Source: Pseudomonadota bacterium (GTDB lineage: Bacteria > Pseudomonadota > Alphaproteobacteria > Rhodobacterales > Rhodobacteraceae). Taken from it: 64,000 nt of DNA. Numbering within the stretch: the stretch's first letter is position 1; each line of letters begins with the position of its first letter. The position numbers and the translations under genes were made by a program. The stretch is taken from the NCBI GenBank assembly GCA_020161615.1, contig JAIUPD010000004.1, positions 186,001 through 250,000 on the forward strand, written 5' to 3'. The notes below the pieces were generated by a model. That model ran no database searches, had not been told where the DNA came from, and saw only the letters and a program-made list of their open reading frames with translations. This document shows positions 1 through 8,737 of this stretch, in pieces.

Positions 1-1286
1 GCGCCGGGAATGGCGATCTCGTCAAAGCCCGAGAGGCCCGTTTCCAGCGAGGCCAGCGCCTTTTGCAGCGATTCGTGGATGGTGCGGCCGATGGCCATCG
101 CCTCGCCCACCGATTTCATCGCGGTGGTCAGGTCGGGCCTGGAGCCCGGGAATTTCTCGAAAGCAAAGCGCGGGATCTTGGTGACCACGTAGTCGATGGT
201 CGGCTCGAAGCTGGCCGGCGTGACCTTGGTGATGTCGTTGTCCAGCTCATCGAGCGTATAGCCCACGGCCAGTTTCGCCGCGACCTTGGCGATGGGGAAG
301 CCGGTGGCCTTCGACGCCAGCGCCGAGGAGCGCGAGACGCGCGGGTTCATCTCGATCACGACCATGCGGCCGTCCTTGGGGTTGACCGCCCATTGCACGT
401 TCGAGCCGCCGGTCTCCACCCCGATCTCGCGCAGCACGGCGATCGAGGCCGAGCGCATGATCTGGTATTCCTTGTCGGTCAGCGTCAGCGCCGGGGCGAC
501 GGTGATCGAATCGCCGGTGTGCACGCCCATCGGATCGACGTTCTCGATCGAGCAGACGATGATCGCGTTGTCCGCCTTGTCGCGGACGACCTCCATCTCA
601 TACTCTTTCCACCCCAGTAGGCTCTCGTCCACCAGCACCTGCGCGACCGGCGAGGCCTCGAGCCCCGAGCGCACGATGGCCTCGTAATCGTCGCGGTTAT
701 AGGCGACGCCACCGCCGGTGCCGCCCAGCGTAAAGGCGGGGCGGATGATCGCGGGCAGGCCGATGTGTTCGAGGTCCTGCATCGCCTGCGCGATGCCGGC
801 CTTGATGTCGTATTTGCCGTTCGGCAGTTTCGGCGCGGCGACGATGGTGGCTTTCGGGTTCTCCAGCCCGATGCGGTCCATCGCCTCGCGGAAGAGTTTG
901 CGGTCCTCGGCCATTTCGATGGCGTGCCGGTTGGCGCCGATCATGGTGACGCCGAATTTCTCCAAGACGCCCATGTCATCGAGCGCCAGCGCCGTGTTCA
1001 GCGCGGTCTGCCCGCCCATGGTCGGCAGCAGGGCATCGGGGCGCTCGGCCTCGATGATCTTGGCGACGACTTCGGGGGTGATCGGCTCGATATAGGTGGC
1101 GTCCGCCAGCTGCGGATCGGTCATGATCGTCGCGGGGTTCGAGTTCACCAGGATGACCCGGTAGCCCTCTTCGCGCAGGGCCTTGCAGGCCTGGGCGCCG
1201 GAATAGTCGAATTCGCAGGCTTGGCCGATGACGATAGGTCCCGCGCCGATGATCATGATGGAGGTGATATCGGTTCTTTTCGGCAT
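1..1286 (-). CDS. carB: Carbamoyl-phosphate synthase large subunit, N-terminal part (cut by window edge)
   Basis: CarB makes carbamoyl phosphate from bicarbonate, glutamine-derived ammonia and two ATP, for pyrimidine and arginine synthesis in the cytoplasm. About 428 codons of the roughly 1,070-codon gene are inside the window. The start ([20 protein letters not shown]) has the classic CarB N-terminus with its glycine-rich nucleotide-binding turn. It is followed by [10 protein letters not shown], the first ATP-grasp domain ([28 protein letters not shown]) and DFSG-type linker sequence near the window edge. The ATG at 1284-1286 is the only start giving the full conserved N-terminus. The gene is transcribed away from the acetate kinase gene. 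The family call is secure; only the C-terminal half cannot be seen. Confidence 0.97.
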   Translation of the reverse strand, partial: MPKRTDITSIMIIGAGPIVIGQACEFDYSGAQACKALREEGYRVILVNSNPATIMTDPQLADATYIEPITPEVVAKIIEAERPDALLPTMGGQTALNTALALDDMGVLEKFGVTMIGANRHAIEMAEDRKLFREAMDRIGLENPKATIVAAPKLPNGKYDIKAGIAQAMQDLEHIGLPAIIRPAFTLGGTGGGVAYNRDDYEAIVRSGLEASPVAQVLVDESLLGWKEYEMEVVRDKADNAIIVCSIENVDPMGVHTGDSITVAPALTLTDKEYQIMRSASIAVLREIGVETGGSNVQWAVNPKDGRMVVIEMNPRVSRSSALASKATGFPIAKVAAKLAVGYTLDELDNDITKVTPASFEPTIDYVVTKIPRFAFEKFPGSRPDLTTAMKSVGEAMAIGRTIHESLQKALASLETGLSGFDEIAIPG

Positions 1287-1641
1287 GTCGGACCCCGTGC
1301 GTGCATGACGTGCGTGCGCTGAAGGCCGTCCCCCCGGGGGGGCGGCGCGCAAATTGAGGCGGGTTATAGCCAGAGGCCGGTCCGGCGCAAGCCCTGATCG
1401 GCGGGTGCGGCGCTTGCGGAGGGGGCGGAACCGGGGGGCCACCCCCCCCCAGCCGCGCCACGGGCGCGGCGTTCTCGGCTGAAACGTGCCACTGGCACGT
1501 TTCCGAGACGCCGATCACCCCCCGGCGTATTTAGGGCAGAATGAAGGGGCGGGTTTCCGCAGAGCAGGACGCGGCAGCGCAGCGTCATGGTTTCGTAACC
1601 CGGGCGAGCATCCTATCGTGGCGGCAAACCGGAGGGTGCGG
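1287..1641. other. Gene-free divergent spacer between carB and ackA-pduL
   Basis: This 355-bp spacer holds divergent promoters that I cannot place with confidence. It contains runs of C and G (1331-1343 and 1429-1449), a perfect 23-bp palindrome at 1481-1503, and a short AT-rich motif at about 1528-1549 (GTATTTAGGGCAGAATGAAG). A similar motif recurs near 30820. The ribosome-binding site GGAGG of the downstream gene is at 1631-1635. No convincing gene was seen. Confidence 0.6.
1481..1503. repeat. Perfect 23-bp palindrome (11-bp arms, 1-nt centre)
   Basis: The arms GAAACGTGCCA and TGGCACGTTTC flank a single C at 1492. It could be an operator or a dispersed intergenic palindrome. A related but shorter hairpin lies at 30845-30862, and both lie close to a TATTT...GAAG motif. 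Confidence 0.6.
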
Positions 1642-3444
1642 ATGCGGATTCTTGTCTTCAACGCAGGCAGTTCCAGCCTGAAATTTGGCGTCTTCGACCG
1701 GGCGCGCGGCCCGGGGCAGGAGGTCCGCCAGGTCCTCAAGGGTTCGTTCGACCGGTTCCGGGACGGGGGCTGCGAGGTGACATCGGAGGTGGGCGGCGCG
1801 CGCCGGAGCGGGACGGCGCCGCACGGGGATCTCGGCGCCGCCATCGCCGCCGTGCCCGGGTTGCTGGCGGCCGAGGGAATCGCCGGGATCGAGGCGGTCG
1901 GCCATCGCATCGCCCATGGCGGCCCCGATTTCACGGGTCCCGCCACGCTGGACGAGGCGACGCTGGCCTGGGTCGAGCGGCTGACGCCGCTGGCGCCACT
2001 GCACAACCCGGCCAATCTGCAGGCGGTGCGGGTGGCGCGGCAGGTCTGGCCGGATCTGCCGCAGGTCGGCGTCTTCGACACCAGTTTCCACCTGACCAAC
2101 CCGCCCCGTGTCACCACCTATGCCGTGCCCGAAAGCTGGCGCGCGGCGGGGCTGCGGCGCTACGGTTTCCACGGCACCAGTCACAAATACGTGGCGGAAC
2201 GCGCGGCCGAGGCTCTGGGCCAGCCGGTCACGGCGCTGAGGATCATCTCGGTCCATCTGGGCAACGGCGCCTCGGTCTGCGCCGTCAACCTTGGGCGCAG
2301 CCTCGAATCCTCGATGGGGCTGACGCCCTTGGAGGGGCTGGTGATGGGCACGCGCTCGGGCGATGTGGACCCGGGCGCCTTCGGCTATCTGCACCGGCAA
2401 TTGGAGCTCGGTATCGAGGAAATCGAGGCGGCGCTGAACCGCGACTCGGGGCTGAAAGGGCTGACCGGCTCGTCTGACATGCGCGATGTCGAGGATCGCG
2501 CGGCGGCGGGCGACGGGGCGGCGCAGCTGGCCATCAACCTCTATGCCCACCGGGCGCGCAAATACGTCGGGGCCTATGCGGCGGCGATGGGGGGCGTCGA
2601 TGCGGTCGTCTTCACCGGCGGTATCGGCGAGAATTCCCCCTCGATGCGGCGGCGGATCTGCGACGGGCTGGAGTTCATGGGGCTGCGGCTCGATTTCGAC
2701 CGCAATCAGGCGGTGGACCTGAAGGACCGCGCCGCGCCGCAGATCCAGGCTTATGGCTCGCGCGTGGCGGTGCTGGTCACGGAAACCGCCGAGCAATTGC
2801 AGATCGCCCGCGAGGTGGCGCAGCATCTGGCCCGGCCCGCCGCCGCGCCGAAGCCCATTCCCGTGGCGGTTTCCGGGCGGCATGTGCATCTGGCGGCGGA
2901 CAGCCTCGCCGCGCTTTTCGGCCCGGGCTATGACCTGACGGTGAAGAAGGCGCTGCGCCAGCCCGGCAATTGGGCGGCCGAGGAGCGGGTCACGCTGGTC
3001 GGTCCCAAGGGGCGGATCGAGAATGTGGCGATCCTCGGCCCCCTCAGGAAGCGCACGCAGATCGAGGTCTCGCGCACCGACAGTTTCGCGCTGGGCATCG
3101 ACGCGCCGGTGCGGGATTCCGGGCAACTCGATGGGACGCCGATGATCCGGCTGATCGGACCCCACGGGCAGATCGACACCGACGGGCTGATCGTTGCCGC
3201 CCGCCATATCCACATGAACCCGGCCGATGCGCAGGCGATGGGGCTTGAGGACGGGCAGATCGTCGGCGTGAAGGTCGGGCAGGGGGAACGCTCGCTGACC
3301 TTCGGGCGCACGCTGATCCGTATCCAGCCCAATGCCTTCACCGAGATGCATATCGACACCGACGAGGCCAATGCCGCCGGGATCGGCGCGGGCTGGGAAG
3401 GCGAGATCGTCGAGCTGGAGGCGCATCTCGATCCCGGCGCCTGA
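1642..3444 (+). CDS. ackA: Fused acetate kinase - PduL-type phosphotransacylase
   Basis: The protein is 600 aa. Residues 1 to about 395 are an acetate/propionate kinase: MRILVFNAGSSSLKFGVF at the start, HNPANLQAV, VGVFDTSFH, YGFHGTSHKYV, HLGNGASVCAV and FTGGIGENS. Residues from about 404 to the end are a PduL-type phosphate acyltransferase, with the two metal-binding histidine motifs GRHVHL (about 411) and ARHIHM (about 519). Together they should interconvert acyl-CoA, acyl phosphate and acetate (or propionate), making ATP. Usually these are two genes, and no separate pta or pduL is in the window. The ATG at 1642 was chosen because GGAGG lies 6 nt upstream and the kinase motif starts at residue 1. 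No bacterial-microcompartment genes are nearby and no encapsulation peptide is apparent. Confidence 0.93.
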   Translation: MRILVFNAGSSSLKFGVFDRARGPGQEVRQVLKGSFDRFRDGGCEVTSEVGGARRSGTAPHGDLGAAIAAVPGLLAAEGIAGIEAVGHRIAHGGPDFTGPATLDEATLAWVERLTPLAPLHNPANLQAVRVARQVWPDLPQVGVFDTSFHLTNPPRVTTYAVPESWRAAGLRRYGFHGTSHKYVAERAAEALGQPVTALRIISVHLGNGASVCAVNLGRSLESSMGLTPLEGLVMGTRSGDVDPGAFGYLHRQLELGIEEIEAALNRDSGLKGLTGSSDMRDVEDRAAAGDGAAQLAINLYAHRARKYVGAYAAAMGGVDAVVFTGGIGENSPSMRRRICDGLEFMGLRLDFDRNQAVDLKDRAAPQIQAYGSRVAVLVTETAEQLQIAREVAQHLARPAAAPKPIPVAVSGRHVHLAADSLAALFGPGYDLTVKKALRQPGNWAAEERVTLVGPKGRIENVAILGPLRKRTQIEVSRTDSFALGIDAPVRDSGQLDGTPMIRLIGPHGQIDTDGLIVAARHIHMNPADAQAMGLEDGQIVGVKVGQGERSLTFGRTLIRIQPNAFTEMHIDTDEANAAGIGAGWEGEIVELEAHLDPGA

Positions 3445-3483
3445 CGTCTTGCGGGGCGGGCGCCGGCATGGAACAAAGGGCCT

Positions 3484-3620
3484 GTTCTCAGGGCGGGGCG
3501 AAATTCCCCACCGGCGGTAAGCGGCCGAAACCGCAAGCCCGCGAGCGCCTGCCTTCGGGCGGGGTCAGCAGATCAGGTGCGATTCCTGGGCCGACGGTCA
3601 TAGTCCGGATGAAAGAGAAC
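3484..3620 (+). promoter_or_regulatory. FMN riboswitch (RFN element)
   Basis: The conserved RFN core is present in order: GTTCTCAGGGCGGGG, then ACCGGCGGTAA, AGCCCGCGAGCGCC, GGTCAGCAGATCAGGTG, the CCGACGGTCATAGTCCGG block and GAAAGAGAAC. Helix P1 pairs GTTCTC (3484-3489) with GAGAAC (3615-3620). It lies 72 bp before ribH. There is no hairpin with a T-run before the ribH ATG, so control of translation initiation is more likely than termination (inference). Confidence 0.96.
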
Positions 3621-3692
3621 CATCGCCTCCCGTGTCTGGCACGCGGGGGTGCATGGGATCGCCTTGGGTGACGTGTCGCTAGAGGAGAGACC

Positions 3693-4127
3693 ATGACACA
3701 CACCCGTTACGCCTTTGTCAAAGCCGGTTGGCATGCCGCCATCGTCGACCGCGCGCTCGAAGGATTTCTTCAGATCATCCCCGCCGAACAGGTCGATGTC
3801 GTCGACGTGCCCGGCGCCTTCGAGATGCCGTTGATGGCCCGCGATCTGGCAGCGAGTGGGCGCTATGCCGCCGTGGCCTGCGCCGCCTTCGTGGTGGATG
3901 GCGGTATCTATCGGCACGATTTCGTGGCGCAGGCGGTGGTCAGCGGCCTGATGCAGGCGGGGCTGGAGACGGGGGTGCCGGTGCTCTCGGTCTCGCTGAC
4001 GCCGCACCAGTATCAGGAGACGGCGCATCACGATGCCATCTATCGCGCGCATTTCGTGCAGAAGGGGCGCGAGGCGGCCGAGGCGGCGCTGAAGATCACC
4101 GCGGCGCGGCAGGCTTTGCCCGCCTGA
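3693..4127 (+). CDS. ribH: 6,7-dimethyl-8-ribityllumazine synthase (RibH2 type)
   Basis: The enzyme condenses 5-amino-6-ribitylamino-uracil with 3,4-dihydroxybutanone 4-phosphate, the penultimate step of riboflavin synthesis. The protein is 144 aa. AFVKAGWHAAIVD, DVPGAFEMPL, FVVDGGIYRHDFVA, GVPVLSVSLTPH and a late AHF...AAEAAL helix match the Brucella RibH2 (decameric) branch rather than the icosahedral RibH1 type. RBS AGAGGAG lies at 3681-3687. It is monocistronic under the FMN riboswitch at 3484-3620. The other riboflavin genes are not nearby, so this is probably the second, FMN-regulated lumazine synthase of the genome (inference). Confidence 0.95.
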   Translation: MTHTRYAFVKAGWHAAIVDRALEGFLQIIPAEQVDVVDVPGAFEMPLMARDLAASGRYAAVACAAFVVDGGIYRHDFVAQAVVSGLMQAGLETGVPVLSVSLTPHQYQETAHHDAIYRAHFVQKGREAAEAALKITAARQALPA

Positions 4128-4129
4128 CC

Positions 4130-4555
4130 TCAGGCCAGGGCGGGGAGGCGGCGCCGGGCCTGGTCCAGCGCCAGCATCCCCGCCAGCATGGCCAGCACGA
4201 AGGTCAGGCCGCTGGCGCCGCTCCATCCCAGGGCGGCGACGGCGGGGCCGGGGCAGAAGCCCGCCAGCGCCCAGCCCGCACCGAACAGCACCGATCCGCC
4301 CAGAAGCGGCGCGTCGATCCGCGCGGTGGGGCGCCCGGGGAAGGGTTCGCCCACCACCGAGGCCGGGCGCCGGGCGGCGAGGCGCCAGGCCAGCGCCATC
4401 GGCAGGATGGCGCCCCCCAGCACGAAAGCGAGCGTCGGGTCCCACGCGCCCGCAAGGTCGAGGAAACCTTGCACCTTGGTGGTATCGGTCATGCCCGAGA
4501 CCAGCAGGCCCAGGCCGAAGAGCGCGCCGGAAGCGGCGGAAATCCAGGGGCGCAT
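4130..4555 (-). CDS. YeeE/YedE-family membrane protein, second half-protein
   Basis: The protein is 141 aa with about four hydrophobic segments and the conserved GFCPGPAVA motif near residue 105. YeeE/YedE proteins include the thiosulfate transporter TsuA. In many alphaproteobacteria the protein is split in two, this being the DUF6691-like half. Its ATG overlaps the stop of the upstream half-gene by one base (TGATG at 4553-4557), so the halves are translationally coupled and probably form one membrane complex. It converges with ribH with a 2-bp gap. The substrate (thiosulfate or another sulfur species) is inferred from the family. Confidence 0.88.
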   Translation of the reverse strand: MRPWISAASGALFGLGLLVSGMTDTTKVQGFLDLAGAWDPTLAFVLGGAILPMALAWRLAARRPASVVGEPFPGRPTARIDAPLLGGSVLFGAGWALAGFCPGPAVAALGWSGASGLTFVLAMLAGMLALDQARRRLPALA

Positions 4556-4992
4556 CAGATCACCCCCATGACATGGCGGGCGAGGAACATGACGGCGAAG
4601 CCCGCGCCCAGGAAGGTCAGCGTCGTCAGGATCGAGCGGGGCGAAAGGCGGGCCATGCCCACAACCCCGTGGCCCGACGTGCAGCCATTCGCCAGCCGGG
4701 TCCCCACACCGACCAGCAGCCCCGCCAGCAGCAGAAGGCCGGTGTCGCCGGTGACATGCGTGTCGGGGGCGCCGTGGAACGCCACCGCCAGCGCCGGAGC
4801 CCCGATCAGGGCGGCGACGAAGGGCAGGGTTTCGCGCCAGGTCCGGCGCTCGGCCGGGCGCTCGACCAGACTGCCGAGGATGCCGCTGGCGCCCATCACC
4901 CGGCCATTGCCCAGAAGCAGCAGCGCGGCGGCGAGGCCGATCATCAGCCCGCCAGCAAGGCCGGTCGGCCAGTCGAGGGGGATTGCGGTCAT
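4555..4992 (-). CDS. YeeE/YedE-family membrane protein, first half-protein
   Basis: The protein is 145 aa and hydrophobic, starting MTAIPLDWPTGLAGGLMIGL. It carries the signature NGCTSGHGVVG (about residue 107), whose cysteine is the conserved sulfur-handling residue of this family. GLLVGVGTRLANGCTSGHG is typical of the N-terminal half. It is the first gene of a two-gene operon with the half-protein at 4130-4555. No beta-lactamase-like persulfide dioxygenase or BigR regulator, which often accompany this pair, is directly adjacent. A role in sulfur-compound uptake is likely; the exact substrate is unknown. Confidence 0.9.
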   Translation of the reverse strand: MTAIPLDWPTGLAGGLMIGLAAALLLLGNGRVMGASGILGSLVERPAERRTWRETLPFVAALIGAPALAVAFHGAPDTHVTGDTGLLLLAGLLVGVGTRLANGCTSGHGVVGMARLSPRSILTTLTFLGAGFAVMFLARHVMGVI

Positions 4993-5151
4993 GGCGGGGC
5001 TCCTTTGGCAGGAAACGTTCCCGGCAGACATGGGGTTCCGCGGGGCGGCACAGCAAGGCCGCGGCGGCAGATAGGGCGGGTCTTCCGGGTGCGGCCTTGG
5101 CGGCGGAACCGGGGTCCATGTCCGGGGTGCCAAGAGGGAGGTCGTTCCAGA

Positions 5152-5180
5152 CGAAAACGGCGGGGACCTGCCCCGCCGTT
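5152..5180 (-). terminator. Rho-independent terminator of the TRAP/catabolic operon
   Basis: AACGGCGGGG (5156-5165) pairs with CCCCGCCGTT (5171-5180) around a 5-nt loop, followed on the minus strand by TTTTCGT. It lies 9 bp beyond the stop of the TRAP permease. Confidence 0.7.
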
Positions 5181-5188
5181 CCATGGTC

Positions 5189-7534
5189 TCACGCCGACAG
5201 GGCGCGGGGCCGGTTGCCGATATGGTGCCAGACCAGCAGCGCCACGCCGATCCCCACCGCAGGCAGTTGCAGCGCCGGATTGCCCGAGAGGACAAGGAGC
5301 GCCAGCGCCAGCCTGAGCCCCATCTCCCAGCCCGCCAGACGCCGCTGGTCGAACCGCGCGAGCGCGCTGGCCAGCAGGTACAGCGACAGGCCCAGCCGCG
5401 CCAGCAGCCACAGCAGCGGCAGCAGGTGGAACTCGCCGTCATAGCCCGGCAGGAACCGCGCCCCGCCGGTGGCGGCGTCGGGGTTCAGGACCGCGGCCTG
5501 GACCAGCAGGATCTCAGGGTTGAAGGCGAAGATGAACGGGATCACGAACATCACGATCCCCGAGCGCACCGCCGAGAACGAGGTTCCCACCGGATCCGAC
5601 TTGGCGATGGTCGAGGCCGCGTAGGAGGCGACGGCGACGGGTGGTGTGATGGCGCTGACGCAGGCGAAGTAGAAGATGAACATATGCGCGGTGAAATGCG
5701 CCATGCCCAGCCCCACCAGCAGCGGCCCCATCAGCAGCGCCGCGTTCACATAGGCCGGAACCGCCGGCATCCCCATGCCCAGCAGGATCGCCAGCACCAT
5801 CGTCACCCCCAGCGCCACGAACTGGAACAGCAGGGGGGCGTTGTCGCCGAGGTTCATCGCCCGCAGCCAGCCGAGGATATCGAGCGCGATGAAACTGGGC
5901 AGGGCGGTCAGGTTGAGGCTGATGTCGATGACCGAAACGGCAAGGAACATGAGGTACAGCCCGGCCGAGGTGATGCCGGCCTGGGCCAGCGCGTCGATCA
6001 GTTTCGACGGGGTCTCGCGGAAGGCGCGGTCGATGAACAGCAAGCCCATCAGCACCACCGCCGCCCACCAGCCGACACTGCCCGCGTCGCCCAGCGTGTT
6101 CTGGATCAGCTGCATGATCCAGGGCAGTTGCTCGGCCCGGCAGGCGCCGCTGGCCATCTCGACCGCGACAGCGCCCAGCAGCCGGCTCAGGGGATCGCAG
6201 CCGATGGCGTCCTTGGGCACCAGCAGCAGCACGATGATCAGCGCCAGCGGCACGGCGATCTGGCTCAGCAGCAACAGGTCGCGACGGGTGAGGCGCATCT
6301 CGGGCGGGACCTCGCCCACGGCCTCGATCCCCTGCTTCCGCGACTGGAACATGACCGACAGGAACATGCAGACGAAATAGGCCACTGCCGGGATCGCCGC
6401 AGCGATGGCCACGTCGCGGTAGGGCACGCCGGTCATCGCCGCCAGCACGAAGGCGGCGATGCCCATGATCGGCGGCATCACCTGCCCGCCGGACGAGGCG
6501 GCGGCCTCGATCCCCGCGGCATAGCTTTTCTTGAAGCCCGCGCGGATCATCATCGGGATGGTGATGGTGCCGGTGCCCAGCACATTGACCACCGGTGTCC
6601 CGGTCGTGGTGCCGAAAAGCGCCGAGGCGACGATGGCGGAATGGGCCGAGCCCCCCCTCAGGCGCCGGGTCGAGACGACCGCAACCTTGATCAGCGTGCG
6701 CCCGCCCGCCGAGACGGAGAGCAGCGAGCCCAGCACGATATAGGGAAAGACCGTGTTCAGCATGATATGCAGGAACTGGCCCAGAAGGCCCGAGCCCTGG
6801 TTGACCAGCAGGTCCTGAACCCGCGGTCGTCCGTCCAACAGCGTTCGCGGCTCACCTCCCAGCGCGGTGATGAGATAGCGATTCATCCCTTGGGTGCCGA
6901 AGACGTACCAGATGGTCACCGTGGCGATGGCATAGAGCGCCAGCGCGATGGAGACGAGGACCAGCGAGAAACCCCAGACCTGCGTGTTGTAGGCCAGGAA
7001 GACGATCACGGCGAGGCCGACGATCAGGGTGATCCAGGGGCCCGTGGTGGCGATGCAGCGCGGGTTGTCGATCGAGGTCGGGGCGGGCAGGCCCAGGGCC
7101 AGCGCCACCTCGCGCTCGGCGGCCAGCGCGCGTTCCATCAAGGCCGCGCGTTCGCCGGTGATCACGTCGATCAGGCAGACGGCCTCGTTCTCGATCAGAT
7201 AGGTGGTGGCGATGGTCAGCGCGGCCACGACCAGCGCGATGTCCAGCGCCAGCCCCAGCCGGCGGCGGGCCTTGCCCTTGTCCTGCCACTCGCGCCAGAT
7301 CGAATGCCAGAGCGCCACGATGATCATCATCCAGGCAAAGGCGATGGGGTAGTAATATTCATAGGGAAAGCGGCGCACCGCCAGCCAGTCCCAGCCGGTC
7401 AGATCCTGCCAGAACTGGTCCCAGCCCGGGATCGCCGGGGTGGAGTTGATCATGCCGGTGACCACGAAGATCAGGGCCATGGCATAGACGACCCGACGCA
7501 CGGCCGGGCGGATCTGGGGCGCTTCGGTTTCCAT
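5189..7534 (-). CDS. TRAP transporter fused permease (DctQ-DctM fusion, TAXI type)
   Basis: The 781-aa polytopic protein carries the small (4-TM) and large (about 12-TM) TRAP permease subunits on one chain, as is usual for TAXI-type systems. It starts METEAPQIRPAVRRVVYAMALI. DctM-like features include GTGTITIPMMIRAGFKK, SSGGQVMPPIMGIAAFVLA and GMGMPAVPAYVNAAL. It imports a substrate, probably an organic acid, across the inner membrane using an ion gradient. It is last in a leftward operon and 71 bp after the binding protein, from which it is separated by a 9-bp perfect hairpin. Gene context suggests an aromatic acid or related carboxylate as the cargo (inference). Confidence 0.94.
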   Translation of the reverse strand: METEAPQIRPAVRRVVYAMALIFVVTGMINSTPAIPGWDQFWQDLTGWDWLAVRRFPYEYYYPIAFAWMMIIVALWHSIWREWQDKGKARRRLGLALDIALVVAALTIATTYLIENEAVCLIDVITGERAALMERALAAEREVALALGLPAPTSIDNPRCIATTGPWITLIVGLAVIVFLAYNTQVWGFSLVLVSIALALYAIATVTIWYVFGTQGMNRYLITALGGEPRTLLDGRPRVQDLLVNQGSGLLGQFLHIMLNTVFPYIVLGSLLSVSAGGRTLIKVAVVSTRRLRGGSAHSAIVASALFGTTTGTPVVNVLGTGTITIPMMIRAGFKKSYAAGIEAAASSGGQVMPPIMGIAAFVLAAMTGVPYRDVAIAAAIPAVAYFVCMFLSVMFQSRKQGIEAVGEVPPEMRLTRRDLLLLSQIAVPLALIIVLLLVPKDAIGCDPLSRLLGAVAVEMASGACRAEQLPWIMQLIQNTLGDAGSVGWWAAVVLMGLLFIDRAFRETPSKLIDALAQAGITSAGLYLMFLAVSVIDISLNLTALPSFIALDILGWLRAMNLGDNAPLLFQFVALGVTMVLAILLGMGMPAVPAYVNAALLMGPLLVGLGMAHFTAHMFIFYFACVSAITPPVAVASYAASTIAKSDPVGTSFSAVRSGIVMFVIPFIFAFNPEILLVQAAVLNPDAATGGARFLPGYDGEFHLLPLLWLLARLGLSLYLLASALARFDQRRLAGWEMGLRLALALLVLSGNPALQLPAVGIGVALLVWHHIGNRPRALSA

Positions 7535-7550
7535 CGCTCGCTCGTGTCAG

Positions 7551-7583
7551 AAAGAAAGAGGGGCCTGCCCGGAAGCAGGCCCC
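7551..7583 (-). terminator. Intercistronic hairpin between TAXI binding protein and permease
   Basis: GGGGCCTGC (7560-7568) pairs perfectly with GCAGGCCCC (7575-7583). On the minus strand it is followed by TCTTTCTTTC. It probably attenuates read-through or protects the 3' end of the binding-protein mRNA, giving more binding protein than permease. Confidence 0.6.
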
Positions 7584-7605
7584 CGGGTCGATCACCGTCA
7601 GGCGA

Positions 7606-8649
7606 TCATTGGGCGCAATCGGGGACGTCGTAGCCCGCCTCTTCCCAGGCGCGGACGGCGCCGGGATGATAGCGGACCGGGTTCAGCCCGCACATGCCCG
7701 AGGCGACGGGATCGAGGTTCTCGAAGCCGACGTTGCGGGCGTAGAGGGCCTTTTCATAGATCTGGTCCAGCGTCTCGATATGGGCGCGGGTCAGTTGATA
7801 GGCCAGCTCCTCGTCCATCGCCGCGTTGACGCAATTGCCGCCGACCGAGCCGCGGGTGCGGAAGGCGCCGTCTTCGGACACGACATGTGCGTTCTCGCCC
7901 AGCGCGGCCATCTGTTCGGCGCTCAGGATGAAGGGGGCCGAGCCCGGCGCGGTCAGCACGCGCTGCACCGCCTCGCTTTCGAATTGCTCGATGGGGATCG
8001 AGTAGAAGTTCATCCGCCCGGCCGACAACGCCTGCAGCGGCCGGTCCGAGGGGATGTATTCCGGCAGCAGCGCCACATCGACCGAGCCTTCGGTAATCGT
8101 GGTCGCCATCTGCGACCAGTCGCTTTCCACGGCGGTGAAGCCAGTCCCGGCCTCGAGCCCGGTCATCACCTGGATGAGCGAGCGCGCTTCGTTGGTCGCG
8201 GCGCCGCGGGGCGGGCCGTCCAGCACGCGGCGGCCCACCAGATTGTCCCAGCCGGTGACGCCCGCCGTCTCGTATCCGTAAAGCGTGTAGGCGCCGAAGG
8301 AATAGGGGTAGAGGACGCGCAGATTGGCGGCCAGTTCAGCCCCCCGTTCCGCGCCGAGATCGGCGTAGGGGCCGACCCCGCGCGACATCAGGAACGGCAG
8401 GCTGAAGGGGCAGATGCCGATATCGGTGCGCCCCTCGGCCACCGCCTGCGTGGCGTTGACCCCGGTCTGGCCCAGGGTGATCTGGATATCGGCGATCCCG
8501 CGTTCCGAGGCCACTTCGGCCAGATGGGCGATGGTCAGATGGACCGCGACGCCGGGCGTCGAGGTCATCGCGGTCAGGTTCACCTGCGCCAGCGCCCCTT
8601 GGGCGCCGAGCGCAAGGGCGAGGGTCGCGGTCGTGGCCAGGGTCTTCAT
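7606..8649 (-). CDS. TAXI-family TRAP solute-binding protein
   Basis: The protein is 347 aa with a clear signal peptide (MKTLATTATLALALGAQGALA, cleavage near residue 22). The mature part has the TAXI fold features: an early TSTPGVAVHLTIAHLAEV, GQTGVNATQAVAEGRTDIG, YGYETAGVTGWDNLVGRRV and EGSVDVALLPEYIP. It should bind a substrate in the periplasm and deliver it to the fused permease at 5189-7534. The gene sits between a metallo-hydrolase gene and the permease gene in one leftward operon. The ligand is not predictable from sequence; the neighbouring O-demethylase and ring-cleaving dioxygenase point to a phenolic acid. Confidence 0.93.
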   Translation of the reverse strand: MKTLATTATLALALGAQGALAQVNLTAMTSTPGVAVHLTIAHLAEVASERGIADIQITLGQTGVNATQAVAEGRTDIGICPFSLPFLMSRGVGPYADLGAERGAELAANLRVLYPYSFGAYTLYGYETAGVTGWDNLVGRRVLDGPPRGAATNEARSLIQVMTGLEAGTGFTAVESDWSQMATTITEGSVDVALLPEYIPSDRPLQALSAGRMNFYSIPIEQFESEAVQRVLTAPGSAPFILSAEQMAALGENAHVVSEDGAFRTRGSVGGNCVNAAMDEELAYQLTRAHIETLDQIYEKALYARNVGFENLDPVASGMCGLNPVRYHPGAVRAWEEAGYDVPDCAQ

Positions 8650-8737
8650 GCATTCCTCCCTTGTAGTTGTGGTGTCGCCGCGGCTGCGGCCCCTTTCGTC
8701 TTTCCCGGCCGCGCCTCCTCGCGCGGGCGGGTGGTCG

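Noticed and set aside
3621-3692. Terminator-type expression platform for the FMN riboswitch
   Set aside because: No hairpin followed by a T-run was seen before the ribH start.
5183-7633. Long plus-strand open frame opposite the TRAP permease
   Set aside because: The product is a His/Gln/Arg-rich low-complexity sequence typical of an antisense shadow of a membrane-protein gene.
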